A stretch of DNA of 64,000 nucleotides from Candidatus Woesearchaeota archaeon (GTDB lineage: Archaea; Nanobdellota; Nanobdellia; Woesearchaeales; UBA525), in contig JAPPOH010000014.1 in assembly GCA_028818155.1 (NCBI GenBank), forward strand, positions 263,042-327,041, given 5' to 3'. Positions 8,878-18,004 of the stretch are shown in pieces. Both the position numbers and the translations under genes were made by a program. The notes beneath the pieces are model-generated. The model was not told where the DNA came from, searched no databases, and saw nothing but the letters and a program-made list of their open reading frames with translations. How positions within the stretch are numbered: the first letter of the stretch is position 1; the number at the start of each line of letters is the position of its first letter.

Positions 8878-9970
8878 CCGCTTTTTCATGTATACGTGGG
8901 ATGGCGTCGTCATCATTGAGATCGAATGTTCGTAGGTGAACGATCTTGCAGTACAGGCGCATGCATGCGTTCGCTCCCCGAACAACGAGTTGTCTCCACG
9001 ATCGTTTCTTTACTTCATGTAGCCGGTAGCTGAGTATTCTGAGAATCTCCGCATCTGAAACAGTCCTTGTTCGTTGCATGCGTTTTCTTCGTTGGTAAAT
9101 TGTGCCAAGATGGAAGAGCACCCAGCAATATGCCTTCGCATACTGCGGCCAATGACTTGGGCGTGCAAGCGCACGGCCGAAACTCATTGCGAAGAACCAG
9201 GGCGCGAGTTTCAGAACGTTCTGCCACTCGTACAATACGAAAAAATTTGTGATTTGGTTTCTCGTGCCATGGTAGCTTGCTCGCATGTTGAACGTCGGCA
9301 CTTTTTTCTTTGTGTAGCTGCCATAGTGGCGCATCATCGCCTTTGTGTTGAGGACAACGTGATATCCTTGAAGGCGGAGGCGCCAACAGAGCTCGATATC
9401 CTCACCATATGCGAAGTAGTCATGTTGATAAATGTAATCTGTGAGCACGTTTCGTGGGAGAATCACTGCGCCGAGCGCATGCATTTCAACATGCCCTGTT
9501 TTTCTTTCCATTGGGGTGAGTGATCGAGAGACCATCGTGCCGACGAGGGTGTTGACGCCAAAGATGCCTTGCTTGAGGAGTCTGTGCAAATATGCTTCTT
9601 CTTTCTTATTTGCTGCGGCAAGGCTCCCGCCGATTATTCTTTTCTTCCCCTTCACTGTGTTGTACATTTCCTGCATCCAATTTCTTGGAAATGTTGCGTC
9701 ATTATTCACGATGCAAATATAGGTTCCTTTGCATACTTGTAGTGCAGTGTTGCACGCACCTACGAATCCGCTATTCTGTTTCGTTCTCGTGAGTGTGATC
9801 GCTTTTCCGTATGTGTTCCGCGCAAGTTCATAGCTTCCATCAGTGCTGCTATCATCACAGAACACGATTTGTATGCGCGGGTACGATTGCTTCCGCAGTG
9901 AGTCGATGCACGCAGGAAAAATCTCCCTGCCTTGATAGTTTGGCACGATCACGGAAATGAGTGGCGGCAT
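8870..9970 (-). CDS. Family 2 glycosyltransferase
   Basis: This 366-residue GT-A enzyme begins PPLISVIVPNYQGREIFPAC. It has FCDDSSTDGS and the metal/nucleotide motif IVNNDATFPRNW in place of DxD. HALGAVILPR and YGEDIELCWRLRLQGY (ED acceptor-site motif) follow, a layout typical of rhamnosyltransferase-like GT2 proteins. The C-terminal 100 residues are basic and partly hydrophobic, suggesting membrane attachment. ATG 9970 is 27 nt from the TATA box shared with the divergent gene at 10025. Its 3' end overlaps the convergent 7861-8877 gene by 8 nt. Confidence 0.87.
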   Translation of the reverse strand: MPPLISVIVPNYQGREIFPACIDSLRKQSYPRIQIVFCDDSSTDGSYELARNTYGKAITLTRTKQNSGFVGACNTALQVCKGTYICIVNNDATFPRNWMQEMYNTVKGKKRIIGGSLAAANKKEEAYLHRLLKQGIFGVNTLVGTMVSRSLTPMERKTGHVEMHALGAVILPRNVLTDYIYQHDYFAYGEDIELCWRLRLQGYHVVLNTKAMMRHYGSYTKKKVPTFNMRASYHGTRNQITNFFVLYEWQNVLKLAPWFFAMSFGRALARPSHWPQYAKAYCWVLFHLGTIYQRRKRMQRTRTVSDAEILRILSYRLHEVKKRSWRQLVVRGANACMRLYCKIVHLRTFDLNDDDAIPRIHEKAVS

Positions 9971-10024
9971 ACTCTGTCCGCTTCGATACAAGATATAAAC
10001 TTTTTTATACGGCATCGCATCACT
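9971..10024. promoter_or_regulatory. Bidirectional promoter with one shared TATA box
   Basis: The 54-bp gap separates divergent start codons at 9970 (minus) and 10025 (plus). A single ATATAAAC box at 9993-10000, read GTTTATAT on the other strand, is centred about 27-28 nt from each ATG. That is the spacing expected for leaderless archaeal transcripts, so one TBP site may serve both directions. Confidence 0.6.
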
Positions 10025-10933
10025 ATGACCATGAAGTCTCTTCGGGTGATTGTAACAGGTGGCGCTGGCTTTCTTGGCTCGCATCTCGTCGAGCAACTAC
10101 ACGATGCTGAGGTGTTCGTGCCCAGATCCAAAGAGTATGACCTCAGGACACGAGATGGCGTTGCTCGTCTCTTCAAAGCGTTTCCTTGTGATGTTGTTGT
10201 GCACCTCGCAACGATCTCAGGCGGTGTTGGGTTCATGAAAGCGAAACCTGGCGAGATTTTCTACGAGAATCTCATGATGAACACACACATGCTAGAAGCA
10301 GCAAGGAAAAATAACGTCAAAAAGTTCATCGCAATCGGCACGGGACTCATGTATCCTGAGCAAGCGGCAATCCCGTTGCAAGAAACATCATTGTTTCAAG
10401 GATATCCGCACGAACTCACTGCGTGTTACGGCACCGCAATGCGCTCGTTCCTTGTGCAGGCGCAACTCTATCGGAAACAATATGATTTCAAGACGGTGTT
10501 TCTTATTCTTGCAAACCTCTACGGTCCGGGTGATCACTTTGATTCTGAAAAATCACATGTTATTCCCGATCTTATCAGAAAGTTCGCGACCCAAGATGAA
10601 GTCACGTTGTGGGGAACAGGCAAAGCAGCTCGTGAATTTTTGCACGTTCGCGATGCTGCACATGCAATCATTGCCGCATTAGAGTACGATGATCCAGAAC
10701 CCATCAATATTGGCACGGGGATCGCGACACCGATTAAAGAGGTTGCAGAAATCATCGCGAAACACCTTGCATTCAAAGGAAACATGCTGTGGGACACGTC
10801 CAAGCCGGAAGGACAGCTCAAACGGTGCTTTGCTGTGAAGCGAATGAAGGAAGATCTTGGCTTTACCCCTTCCATGTCACTCGATGAGGGCCTCCGAGAG
10901 ACTATTGACTGGTACACCGGAACCTTGAAATAG
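10025..10933 (+). CDS. GDP-fucose-synthase-like SDR with altered active site
   Basis: This protein of about 302 residues begins LRVIVTGGAGFLGSHLVEQ. It has HLATISGGVGFMKAKPG, ANLYGPGDHFD and WDTSKPEGQLKR, a layout like GDP-L-fucose synthase. The active-site segments are unusual. The serine position reads AIGTGLMYP, and the YxxxK motif reads CYGTAMRS, with Met instead of the catalytic Lys. The protein may bind but not turn over a standard substrate, or use another residue. ATG 10025 follows a TATA box by about 28 nt; a second ATG lies two codons on. The downstream methyltransferase gene lacks its own TATA box and is probably cotranscribed. Confidence 0.82.
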   Translation: MTMKSLRVIVTGGAGFLGSHLVEQLHDAEVFVPRSKEYDLRTRDGVARLFKAFPCDVVVHLATISGGVGFMKAKPGEIFYENLMMNTHMLEAARKNNVKKFIAIGTGLMYPEQAAIPLQETSLFQGYPHELTACYGTAMRSFLVQAQLYRKQYDFKTVFLILANLYGPGDHFDSEKSHVIPDLIRKFATQDEVTLWGTGKAAREFLHVRDAAHAIIAALEYDDPEPINIGTGIATPIKEVAEIIAKHLAFKGNMLWDTSKPEGQLKRCFAVKRMKEDLGFTPSMSLDEGLRETIDWYTGTLK

Positions 10934-10965
10934 TGGCACTGAATGCTTGACGAGATAGGTGGTGT

Positions 10966-12180
10966 ATGTTCAGAACACAATGCGTTATTTGTGCATCAGA
11001 GGAGCTTACGGAGATTCTTGACTTCGGTATGCACCCGTTCGCAGATACATTTCTCAGAGAGGAAGATCTTGCGGAGGGCGAGAAAGTCTATCCACTCATC
11101 TGCATGCTCTGTTCGGGCTGTGGACACGTCCAGCTCAAGTGCAGCACTGATCCAATGGATCGGTACGTCGATCATGATTACTCGTACACATCATCGAATT
11201 CTGCATACGCAAGAAACCACTGGGACGCGTACTGTGAAGAAGTCGCGAAACATGTGCACCTCAAGGACGGCCTCGTCATTGAAGTCGGCTCGAATGACGG
11301 GTACCTCACAGAACTCTTTCAGAAGCGGGGGAATCCCTCGTATGGTATTGATCCCTCGCCGTATATGGCCAATCTCGCGAAAGAGCGAGGTGTTGAAACT
11401 GTCGTTGGTCTCTTCGGCACAGAACTCGTGCCGCAACTCTTGCCGAAAGGAAAAGCGGAGCTTATCATTGCAAATAATGTTTTTAACCACGCTGACACCC
11501 CCGTCGATTTTGTCAAGGCTGCTGCGCAGCTGCTTGCACCGAACGGCACGTTCGTCTTTGAACTCCCCTACTGGCTTCTAACTGTTGACAGTGGCAAATT
11601 CGATCAGATCTATCACGAGCACGTGAATTATTTCACTGCGACTGCTTCTGAGGAGGTCATAAAGCGGGCGGGGCTTGCAATCAGTCACATCGAGCTCGCA
11701 GACTATCACGGCGGCTGTTTACGTGTGTTCGCAAAACATCCCGATCAGGTGACAGAGCCAAGTGCATCAGCAGAAACGTTCAAACAAGACGAGCAAGCAA
11801 AAAATATCTTTGATCCAGCAACGTACGAACAGTTCATGGCAACGATTCTCAAGAATCGTGTGACGTTCCTCGAAAAAGTATATGACATAAAGAAACAAGG
11901 TGGCACTATCATCGCTGTTGGTGCTGCAGCGAAGGGCAATACACTCTTGAATTTCTACAACCTGACGAGTGCAACGCTCACGAACGTGACTGATGTGTCT
12001 GAGCACAAGAAAGGAAAATACACGCCGTACACGAGAATCCCCATTGCGGGTGACGATGTCTTTGCACAGTACGAGAACGTCTACGCACTAACGCTCGCGT
12101 GGAATCTTTCCGACACATTAAAGAAGGTACTCCGTTCAATCAATCCAAACGTCAAATTTATTTCACCGTGGGATGTATGA
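10966..12180 (+). CDS. Sugar C-methyltransferase, TylC3/NovU-type three-domain enzyme
   Basis: This 404-residue protein has an N-terminal zinc-type domain (CVICASEE near residue 6 and CMLCSGCGH near residue 47). A SAM domain follows (VIEVGSNDGYLTELF), then a C-terminal Rossmann-like domain with AVGAAAKGNTLLNF. This arrangement is that of methyltransferases that put a methyl on C3 or C5 of NDP-4-keto-deoxy sugars. YHEHVNYFT matches the catalytic His/Glu region of the family. A GGTGG ribosome-binding sequence precedes the ATG. An ATGA overlap joins it to the cupin gene. It indicates that the glycan contains a branched methyl sugar. Confidence 0.87.
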   Translation: MFRTQCVICASEELTEILDFGMHPFADTFLREEDLAEGEKVYPLICMLCSGCGHVQLKCSTDPMDRYVDHDYSYTSSNSAYARNHWDAYCEEVAKHVHLKDGLVIEVGSNDGYLTELFQKRGNPSYGIDPSPYMANLAKERGVETVVGLFGTELVPQLLPKGKAELIIANNVFNHADTPVDFVKAAAQLLAPNGTFVFELPYWLLTVDSGKFDQIYHEHVNYFTATASEEVIKRAGLAISHIELADYHGGCLRVFAKHPDQVTEPSASAETFKQDEQAKNIFDPATYEQFMATILKNRVTFLEKVYDIKKQGGTIIAVGAAAKGNTLLNFYNLTSATLTNVTDVSEHKKGKYTPYTRIPIAGDDVFAQYENVYALTLAWNLSDTLKKVLRSINPNVKFISPWDV

Positions 12181-12581
12181 AAAGCCGAAATATATGGGAA
12201 CAAGTACCAGCACCGCTTGAGCTGCACGAAGATGCCCGTGGTAAAATCGTTGACGTCTTCTACAATGATGATATCGCCCACGTCGCAGTTATTGTTTCTG
12301 CTCCCGATGTTGTTCGCGGCAACCACTATCACAAACAGACAACGCAACACATGCTGATTACAAAAGGGGCGATGGAGTACTGGCAAAAACCGGTTGCGTC
12401 AGAGGAGCCTGCAACGAGCGTCCTTCTGAAGAAGGGGGACCTGATCACGACACCGCCGAACGAAATTCATGCGATGAAAACACTTGAGGAGACAGAGTTT
12501 ATTGTCTTCACCTCTGGCATTCGTGGTGGAAAGGATTACGAGCAGGATACATTCCGAGTTGACTCGATCGTTCCTGAGTAA
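12177..12581 (+). CDS. Cupin-fold protein, probable sugar-nucleotide modifying enzyme
   Basis: This 134-residue single-domain cupin has a metal-site motif in RGNHYHKQTTQHMLITKG and a second motif in LITTPPNEIHAMK. DARGKIVDVFYND at the start resembles the DxRG region of dTDP-4-dehydrorhamnose epimerase and ketoisomerase relatives. It begins at ATG 12177, overlapping the stop of the sugar C-methyltransferase (ATGA), so it likely acts on the same intermediate as an epimerase or ketoisomerase. The precise reaction is not determinable by eye. Confidence 0.75.
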   Translation: MKSRNIWEQVPAPLELHEDARGKIVDVFYNDDIAHVAVIVSAPDVVRGNHYHKQTTQHMLITKGAMEYWQKPVASEEPATSVLLKKGDLITTPPNEIHAMKTLEETEFIVFTSGIRGGKDYEQDTFRVDSIVPE

Positions 12582-12582
12582 C

Positions 12583-13665
12583 ATGGAACTCATACTACTC
12601 GCGGTGCCGTATGTTCGAGGAGATGCACTTTTCAAGCCGAAGAATGCGCCGAGCATTCTGGAATCGAACGCAATGTTTGTCTCGCTGCAACAGTACCTCA
12701 CAAAGAAAGGGTATCGTGTTGCAAATATAGATCAGCACGACATGGCGGAAGCAGATCATATTGTGTTTGTTGATGCTGTGATCAGTGATCCGTGGTTCAA
12801 GCAGTTCCGTTCTCGACGAAAGGAACTCAAGGCGCGCGCCTCGCTGCTCATCATCGATGCTCCAGTTGTGAATGCATTCCAGCACACAAAACGCGTCTTG
12901 CGATTGTTCGATCGTGTGCTCACATGGGATCCTCATGCAGATCAGCAGAAGTTTTTTAAATATCTCTTCCCAAACGTGATTCTTACAACTGATCCGTTCA
13001 AGGTGCCCTATGCGAAGAAGAAATTTCTTGGCATGGTGAACGCGAACAAGCTCTCGCTGTATCAAAAAGAGTTGTATAGTGAGCGAAAGAACGCTGCGTT
13101 ATTCTTTGAACAACAACCTGAGGGCATTGATGTTTATGGAAATGGTTGGAATGAACGGCCGCCGTTTCTCTACGTGATGATGCATGCTGGTTACCGATCG
13201 CCATATCTCTTGGAACGAGTATTGCACGGCGATTTCTCACCATTTGTCCGTCTCTGGCAACATGTATTCAATACAAGACCGCTTCTCAAGAACACAGTTA
13301 AGGGTCGTGCTGAAGGCTCATGTGTTGATGTATATGCCACCTATAAATTTGCGATCTGTTTTGAGAATGCACGAGATATTCCAGGGTATGCGACAGAAAA
13401 ACTCTTCAATTGCTTGAACGCGAGATGCGTTCCTATCTATTGGGGTGACAGAGAAATGGAACGCCACGTGCCGAAAAACTGCTACATTGACAGACGTTCG
13501 TTTGCCAGTAACCACGAACTCTACACTTTTCTGAAGAACATAGACAAGAAAACGTATGAGACGTACATCAAGAATATCAATGCATTCCTGAAAAAAGCGA
13601 AGAACGGTCCTTTTTCACTTAGGAGCTTCTGCAAGACGTTTTACGACGGGCTAATCTGTGGATAA
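12583..13665 (+). CDS. GT10 (alpha-1,3-fucosyltransferase)-like glycosyltransferase
   Basis: This protein of about 360 residues has the GT10 signature as FAICFENARDIPGYATEKLF followed by NARCVPIYWGDREM. In known FucTs this forms the GDP-fucose-binding site (FEN...YxTEK...VPIYWG). IDVYGNGW upstream is also typical. It starts one base after the cupin stop codon. With Gmd in the locus, transfer of a GDP-linked deoxyhexose (fucose, colitose or similar) is the natural inference. GT10 enzymes are best known from Helicobacter, viruses and eukaryotes. Confidence 0.82.
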   Translation: MELILLAVPYVRGDALFKPKNAPSILESNAMFVSLQQYLTKKGYRVANIDQHDMAEADHIVFVDAVISDPWFKQFRSRRKELKARASLLIIDAPVVNAFQHTKRVLRLFDRVLTWDPHADQQKFFKYLFPNVILTTDPFKVPYAKKKFLGMVNANKLSLYQKELYSERKNAALFFEQQPEGIDVYGNGWNERPPFLYVMMHAGYRSPYLLERVLHGDFSPFVRLWQHVFNTRPLLKNTVKGRAEGSCVDVYATYKFAICFENARDIPGYATEKLFNCLNARCVPIYWGDREMERHVPKNCYIDRRSFASNHELYTFLKNIDKKTYETYIKNINAFLKKAKNGPFSLRSFCKTFYDGLICG

Positions 13666-13695
13666 GTTTAAAAAGTGCCTCTCGATAGGCCAACT

Positions 13696-14799
13696 ATGCC
13701 CTCAATCCTCCTCAGTAATTTTCTCGCGAAGAACACGCATCCGATCCACACGTCATTGTACTATCATGGCCCCAAAGGATACACGTACAACGAATGGCTT
13801 GCGGGCAGGGTCGCATGTTGGGGTCGCACGTTCAGAAACGTTGTCTTAGGACAGACCGAGTATGATATCGTGCCAGAAACAGATGATGATGCTGTTTTCT
13901 CTGTTGGACTGTTACCGAAAACAAAGAAACCATGGATGGCATTTCTCGAACATTACTCTGTTTTCTCGAACAATCTCTATTACCCTCCGTTGCGAAGAGC
14001 GTCGGTTTTACGGCACGCACAGCACATGGTAGGACAGAAGAACTGTTCTCGCATTGTCGCGTACACCGATATTGCTCGCGATGGTATCAGGAAGTATCTT
14101 GGGAAGAAGTACGCGGGCAAAATTGATACATTACATCCCGTCATTCCTGACAAGAAAATAAAAAAGATCAAGCACGACGTGCCGACAGTACTCTTCATCG
14201 CAGACCATGACTTCTACGGCAAGGGAGGCAAGGAAGTGTTACGTGTTGCTGACATGGTACACGAAAAATATGACGCGCACTTCATCATCAAGTGTCCTGT
14301 GCCGAAAGAATTGTATGAGCAATACAAGAACAAACCTGGTTTTACCTTCATCCAGCACCGTATCTCCGATGAGGAACTGGAAGAACTCTATGCGAAGAGC
14401 GATATGTATATTTTTCCGTTGTACACGTCAAGTTTCGGCGTGTATTTAGAAGCGAAGCGCGCATCACTTCCCATTATCACAACGACACACTTCGACATCC
14501 CTGAAATCGTGTTGCACGAGAAAAATGGTTTGAATGTGGACAATCCTGGCAACTTCTGGCAGCCTGATTTTTATGACAGGTGGTCAACACGAGAGAAATT
14601 CATTGCTGAGATCAAACAGAAATGGCAGCCGAAAATGGTGCAAGGATTTTATGAAGCGGTAGTCCGCCTAATTGAAGATACGAAACTTGCGAAAAAACTT
14701 GGCGCTGCTGGGAAAAAAGAAGTAACAAGCGGCCGCTTCTCGATCAACGAGCGAAACAAAGTCCTGCAGCGCTACTATGAGGAAATGCTGAGCAGATGA
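13696..14799 (+). CDS. Family 4 glycosyltransferase
   Basis: This protein of about 367 residues has a GT-B C-terminal half with VLFIADHDFYGKGGKEVLRV. The donor-site region is YIFPLYTSSFGVYLEAKRA, with FDIPEIVLHEKNGLNV following. ATG 13696 lies about 26 nt downstream of GTTTAAAAAG, so it is likely leaderless; the earlier in-frame ATG is inside that promoter. It resembles the next gene (14796) over the same motifs, suggesting a tandem duplication with divergence. The donor and acceptor are unknown. Confidence 0.83.
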   Translation: MPSILLSNFLAKNTHPIHTSLYYHGPKGYTYNEWLAGRVACWGRTFRNVVLGQTEYDIVPETDDDAVFSVGLLPKTKKPWMAFLEHYSVFSNNLYYPPLRRASVLRHAQHMVGQKNCSRIVAYTDIARDGIRKYLGKKYAGKIDTLHPVIPDKKIKKIKHDVPTVLFIADHDFYGKGGKEVLRVADMVHEKYDAHFIIKCPVPKELYEQYKNKPGFTFIQHRISDEELEELYAKSDMYIFPLYTSSFGVYLEAKRASLPIITTTHFDIPEIVLHEKNGLNVDNPGNFWQPDFYDRWSTREKFIAEIKQKWQPKMVQGFYEAVVRLIEDTKLAKKLGAAGKKEVTSGRFSINERNKVLQRYYEEMLSR

Positions 14800-15959
14800 A
14801 AACAATCATGGTCACCATCATGCCTGGCGAGCCGGTGCATGGCGTGTGGAAGAACTTCTTGAAGAAGCCACCTGCAGGTTTTCGGTACGTGAATGCGGTG
14901 AACGAGCCAATAACGTTTGATCATGTGCAGAAACCGTCAAAGATCTTCTCTCTCCTGTATGGCATCAAGCGACGGATTCCGTTCGTGCATCATATGCACC
15001 GTATGCGTACAGAGGAAAAATTCTCTGCAATGATGGACACACACGATCCAGATCTCATCTATTGCACAAACGGCCGCGTCTATCTCGGGAAGAAACCCTG
15101 GGTCGTTGACTTGGAGACGCCGAGCGTGTTTTTTGGCTATAATTTCAAGACGATGACGAAGTACAAGGACGATATCAAGAAGATTCTTCTGCGGTCGAAT
15201 TGCAAAGCGATCTTACCGTACTCTCGCGTTGGGAAAGAAGGGATGATTGGACTTTTTGGAAAGACGATTGCAAAGAAAATAACGATTTGCCGGAATGCTG
15301 TTCTGCCGCCGAAAACTGTCGCAAAGAAGAAGCACAAAGACTTCACGATGTTATTCACGGGGAGCTCGAACATCGCTGACAATTTTTATTCGCGTGGTGG
15401 CAAGGAGATGGTGCATGCGTTCTTGGCGTTGGCAGAAAAATATACTGATGTAAAACTTGTGTTGCGTTGCTCTGTGCCGAAGCGAGAGCGACAATTGCTC
15501 AAAGGGAAAAACGTTATCATTCATGAAGGCCTCTTAGATAGGGAAACGTTCGAAGGGCTCTTCACGAAAAGTGATGTGTACCTTTTTCCTGCGTACATTG
15601 GCTATGGGCTCACTGTGTACGAAGCGATGAGTTGGGGATTACCTATTGTCACAGCAGACATTATGGAAAATGGCGAACCAATCACGAACGGCGTGAATGG
15701 GTTCAAAGTGCGACCGCCGCATATTGATTTTTGGTTGCCTGGACAACCTGACTACTATTTCACTGGGAGGACTGACCGAACATTGGATGTTGCTTATGTG
15801 GAGCGGCTTGTTGCAAAGCTCGAATATTTGTATGTGCATCCAAAGAAACGTGCGCGTATGGGCAGAGCGAATAGGCAGAAGGCGCGGAAGTTGTATTCAC
15901 TTACTGCGAAGAATAAAGTGCTCAAGAAGGTATTTACAGCTGCACTTCGTGCAACGTAG
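14796..15959 (+). CDS. Family 4 glycosyltransferase (paralogue of preceding gene)
   Basis: This 387-residue GT-B protein has MLFTGSSNIADNFYSRGGKE aligning with the equivalent segment of the upstream gene. The donor site is VYLFPAYIGYGLTVYEAMSW, with GLPIVTADIMENGEPITNG following. The N-terminal domain is basic, with KIFSLLYGIKRRIPF. An ATGA overlap ties it to the 13696 gene. The 3' end overlaps the convergent methyltransferase gene by 26 nt. It probably adds a consecutive residue in the same oligosaccharide. Confidence 0.84.
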   Translation: MKTIMVTIMPGEPVHGVWKNFLKKPPAGFRYVNAVNEPITFDHVQKPSKIFSLLYGIKRRIPFVHHMHRMRTEEKFSAMMDTHDPDLIYCTNGRVYLGKKPWVVDLETPSVFFGYNFKTMTKYKDDIKKILLRSNCKAILPYSRVGKEGMIGLFGKTIAKKITICRNAVLPPKTVAKKKHKDFTMLFTGSSNIADNFYSRGGKEMVHAFLALAEKYTDVKLVLRCSVPKRERQLLKGKNVIIHEGLLDRETFEGLFTKSDVYLFPAYIGYGLTVYEAMSWGLPIVTADIMENGEPITNGVNGFKVRPPHIDFWLPGQPDYYFTGRTDRTLDVAYVERLVAKLEYLYVHPKKRARMGRANRQKARKLYSLTAKNKVLKKVFTAALRAT

Positions 15960-17067
15960 GTGCAATCAAGTAGATTTTTCCTCTGTAATTGTAGTCGCGA
16001 AGCATCTGTAAGATTTCATCTTTGAATGCCATTGCCGAAATGATCACGACGTCCGGTTTGTCTTCTTTGATGACGTCAGGATGCTTAATTTCAAAGTGGT
16101 GACCGATAGTAAATCTGCCTTTTTTGTGCGGATCTGCGTCGACAACATACGTGATGTCGTCTTTCCCGATGTTGCAGAGACTCAACAGGGCGTTTCCCTT
16201 CCCGCCTGCGCCCCAGAGCACGATGTTCTTTCCTTTGAGTGTATCTAATGTTGTGCGGAATGTATCCTTGTATGTTTGTGCATCGTCAACAAAGTGCTGG
16301 AGATGGTACGCGCTGTTCTTTCTGAAGACAACGACGATGTATTCTTCCTCGAACTCGTTGTATGCTTCAAGAATTTCGAAGCCTGCTTCTTCCAGGAGTT
16401 TCATCATGGTTCGCTTTGTGTAGTATGCAACATGATCGCTGAAAATATCGTAATATCTGTTGTCTTTGATTGCTTTCTCGAAGGACGGCACTTCGATGAT
16501 GCCGATCCCTCCTTCCTTGAGGACCTTTTTGACATTCCGAAGCACTTCATGCGGATTTTTCAGGTGTTCGAAGACTGCTCGGGATGCGAACGCGTCATGT
16601 GTGTCCGGTTGGAGTGGTGTTTCGTCTCCGAAGTATTCGATTCTGATAGTGAGTCCTTTTTCTTCTGCGAGCTTTGCGAATGGTGCTGATGGCTCGATGC
16701 CGAGGGTGTCCATGCCTGCATCCTTCAAGTACTTGAGGAATTCGCCGTCACCACAGCCAACTTCGAAGAGGCTTTTTCCTTGTAGGTTGTATTTTTGCAC
16801 GAACTCTTCAGCGAGCCGCTTCGAGTATGCTCTGCTGTGTTCTGAGAACGTTTGTGCCATGATGTAGTCATCGTAGTAGTCTTCTGCGATGTTGTCGAAG
16901 TCGCTTAATTGTACCATGTCACAGTGTGTGCATTGGATTAAATCGAAAGAAATGAACGTGTCGTTTTCGAGATCTTCGTGCTTCAAGAGTCCTTGGATGT
17001 CTTTTGGGGCTTTCTCGAAGTTCAGAAGTGTCTTAAAATCTGTTCGTCCACACACCAAGCATTCCAT
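15934..17067 (-). CDS. SAM-dependent methyltransferase, sugar C-methyltransferase type
   Basis: This 377-residue protein has an N-terminal zinc-type pair of CxxC motifs (CLVCGRTDF and CTHCDMVQL). A SAM-binding domain follows (LFEVGCGDGEFLKYL), then a C-terminal domain with VLWGAGGKGNALLSL. The three-domain plan matches the gene at 10966, but the two differ clearly in sequence. DHVAYYTKRT corresponds to the catalytic histidine region. A TATA box, GATTTAAAAG, lies 20-30 nt upstream of the ATG. Two such enzymes in one locus suggest two methylated sugars or two positions. Confidence 0.83.
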   Translation of the reverse strand: MECLVCGRTDFKTLLNFEKAPKDIQGLLKHEDLENDTFISFDLIQCTHCDMVQLSDFDNIAEDYYDDYIMAQTFSEHSRAYSKRLAEEFVQKYNLQGKSLFEVGCGDGEFLKYLKDAGMDTLGIEPSAPFAKLAEEKGLTIRIEYFGDETPLQPDTHDAFASRAVFEHLKNPHEVLRNVKKVLKEGGIGIIEVPSFEKAIKDNRYYDIFSDHVAYYTKRTMMKLLEEAGFEILEAYNEFEEEYIVVVFRKNSAYHLQHFVDDAQTYKDTFRTTLDTLKGKNIVLWGAGGKGNALLSLCNIGKDDITYVVDADPHKKGRFTIGHHFEIKHPDVIKEDKPDVVIISAMAFKDEILQMLRDYNYRGKIYLIAPTLHEVQL

Positions 17068-17138
17068 GATGTCTCTGCTTTTCGTGCGCTTTTAAATCTT
17101 ATGGGATATGTTTTCTATAGAGAAAGAATACTTGAATG

Positions 17139-17153
17139 CTACTTTTTAGTAGT
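17139..17153. promoter_or_regulatory. Inverted repeat upstream of the Nudix-like gene, possible operator
   Basis: CTACTTTTTAGTAG is a perfect inverted repeat (arms CTACT/AGTAG, 4-nt spacer). It lies about 15 bp upstream of the TATA box GTTTATAAAG of the gene at 17196. Similar ACT(n)AGTAGT elements precede orphan genes at 38410, 40081 and 58488. The binding factor is unknown. Confidence 0.4.
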
Positions 17154-17195
17154 GAATGAAGAAATGTTTATAAAGTGGGTGACGCTGATGCCGCT

Positions 17196-17972
17196 ATGCA
17201 GACACCAAACGGAACGCAACGGCTGAACCACCACGCGGCAACCATACTGCCATGGTACGAAGACCGGTTTTTGCTTGAGCGAAAAGGTCCTGATCCTGCA
17301 TTCTATTTTGAAAACGCGCTCAACATTTTTGGCGGTAGTGCAACGAACGAGCAACACAGAGCAGAACTGCAAACATCACCTCGCGTGACAGCAATAAGAG
17401 AAGTAGGAGAAGAAACATATTTGCAAATAGCTACAGAAGAGGGCGGATACACTCGAGAATTCGGGTACGAAGTTATGGAAGATTCGAGGGCAGCATGGAC
17501 GGCACCACCCGAAGTAAGCGCACAGATGCAACATGATGCAGAGAAACTCGGTCGAATACTCATCGGGGATCCAGAAAAAATTACCTACGCTGGGAGCTTC
17601 GTAGCACGCATTGATCCTCCTGCGATGAAAAGAAGGCCAATACAAGTGGGGTTCTCGATCTACACGCGACCACTCGACACAAGAGAGTTCGAACATATCC
17701 AAGATATTCTCACAAGGCGAAACGGAAAAGTCACAACGGACAACGTCAAGTACGATGGAAGAACAGAATTTGTTGCACGAACAGATATGCAGCATGAGCG
17801 CTTTGCGTGGGGTTATGATCATATGCTTAGCATGCTCCATGAAGATGGCCATCCTAAAGGCGTACGCATCCGTAATCTCGAAACCGCAGTTGCTGCTCTC
17901 CGTATGGAAACAGCTGGAGAGCCAACATACAACGACATCAGAGCCCTCGGCTTCACGTACAAAGGCGACTAA
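17196..17972 (+). CDS. Nudix-like protein
   Basis: This 258-residue protein contains NIFGGSATNEQ and then AIREVGEET, matching the core REUxEE of the Nudix box. However, the segment between the Gly and the REVGEE is longer than the canonical G-x5-E-x7 spacing, and the final Gly is Thr. If active it would hydrolyse a nucleoside diphosphate linked to another group; a sugar nucleotide would fit the locus. ATG 17196 is about 26 nt after TATA box GTTTATAAAG. A polyphosphohydrolase role is inference; a non-catalytic Nudix fold is possible. Confidence 0.65.
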   Translation: MQTPNGTQRLNHHAATILPWYEDRFLLERKGPDPAFYFENALNIFGGSATNEQHRAELQTSPRVTAIREVGEETYLQIATEEGGYTREFGYEVMEDSRAAWTAPPEVSAQMQHDAEKLGRILIGDPEKITYAGSFVARIDPPAMKRRPIQVGFSIYTRPLDTREFEHIQDILTRRNGKVTTDNVKYDGRTEFVARTDMQHERFAWGYDHMLSMLHEDGHPKGVRIRNLETAVAALRMETAGEPTYNDIRALGFTYKGD

Positions 17973-18004
17973 ACCCTTATAAACAACTCTTCTTTCCGAA
18001 CACT

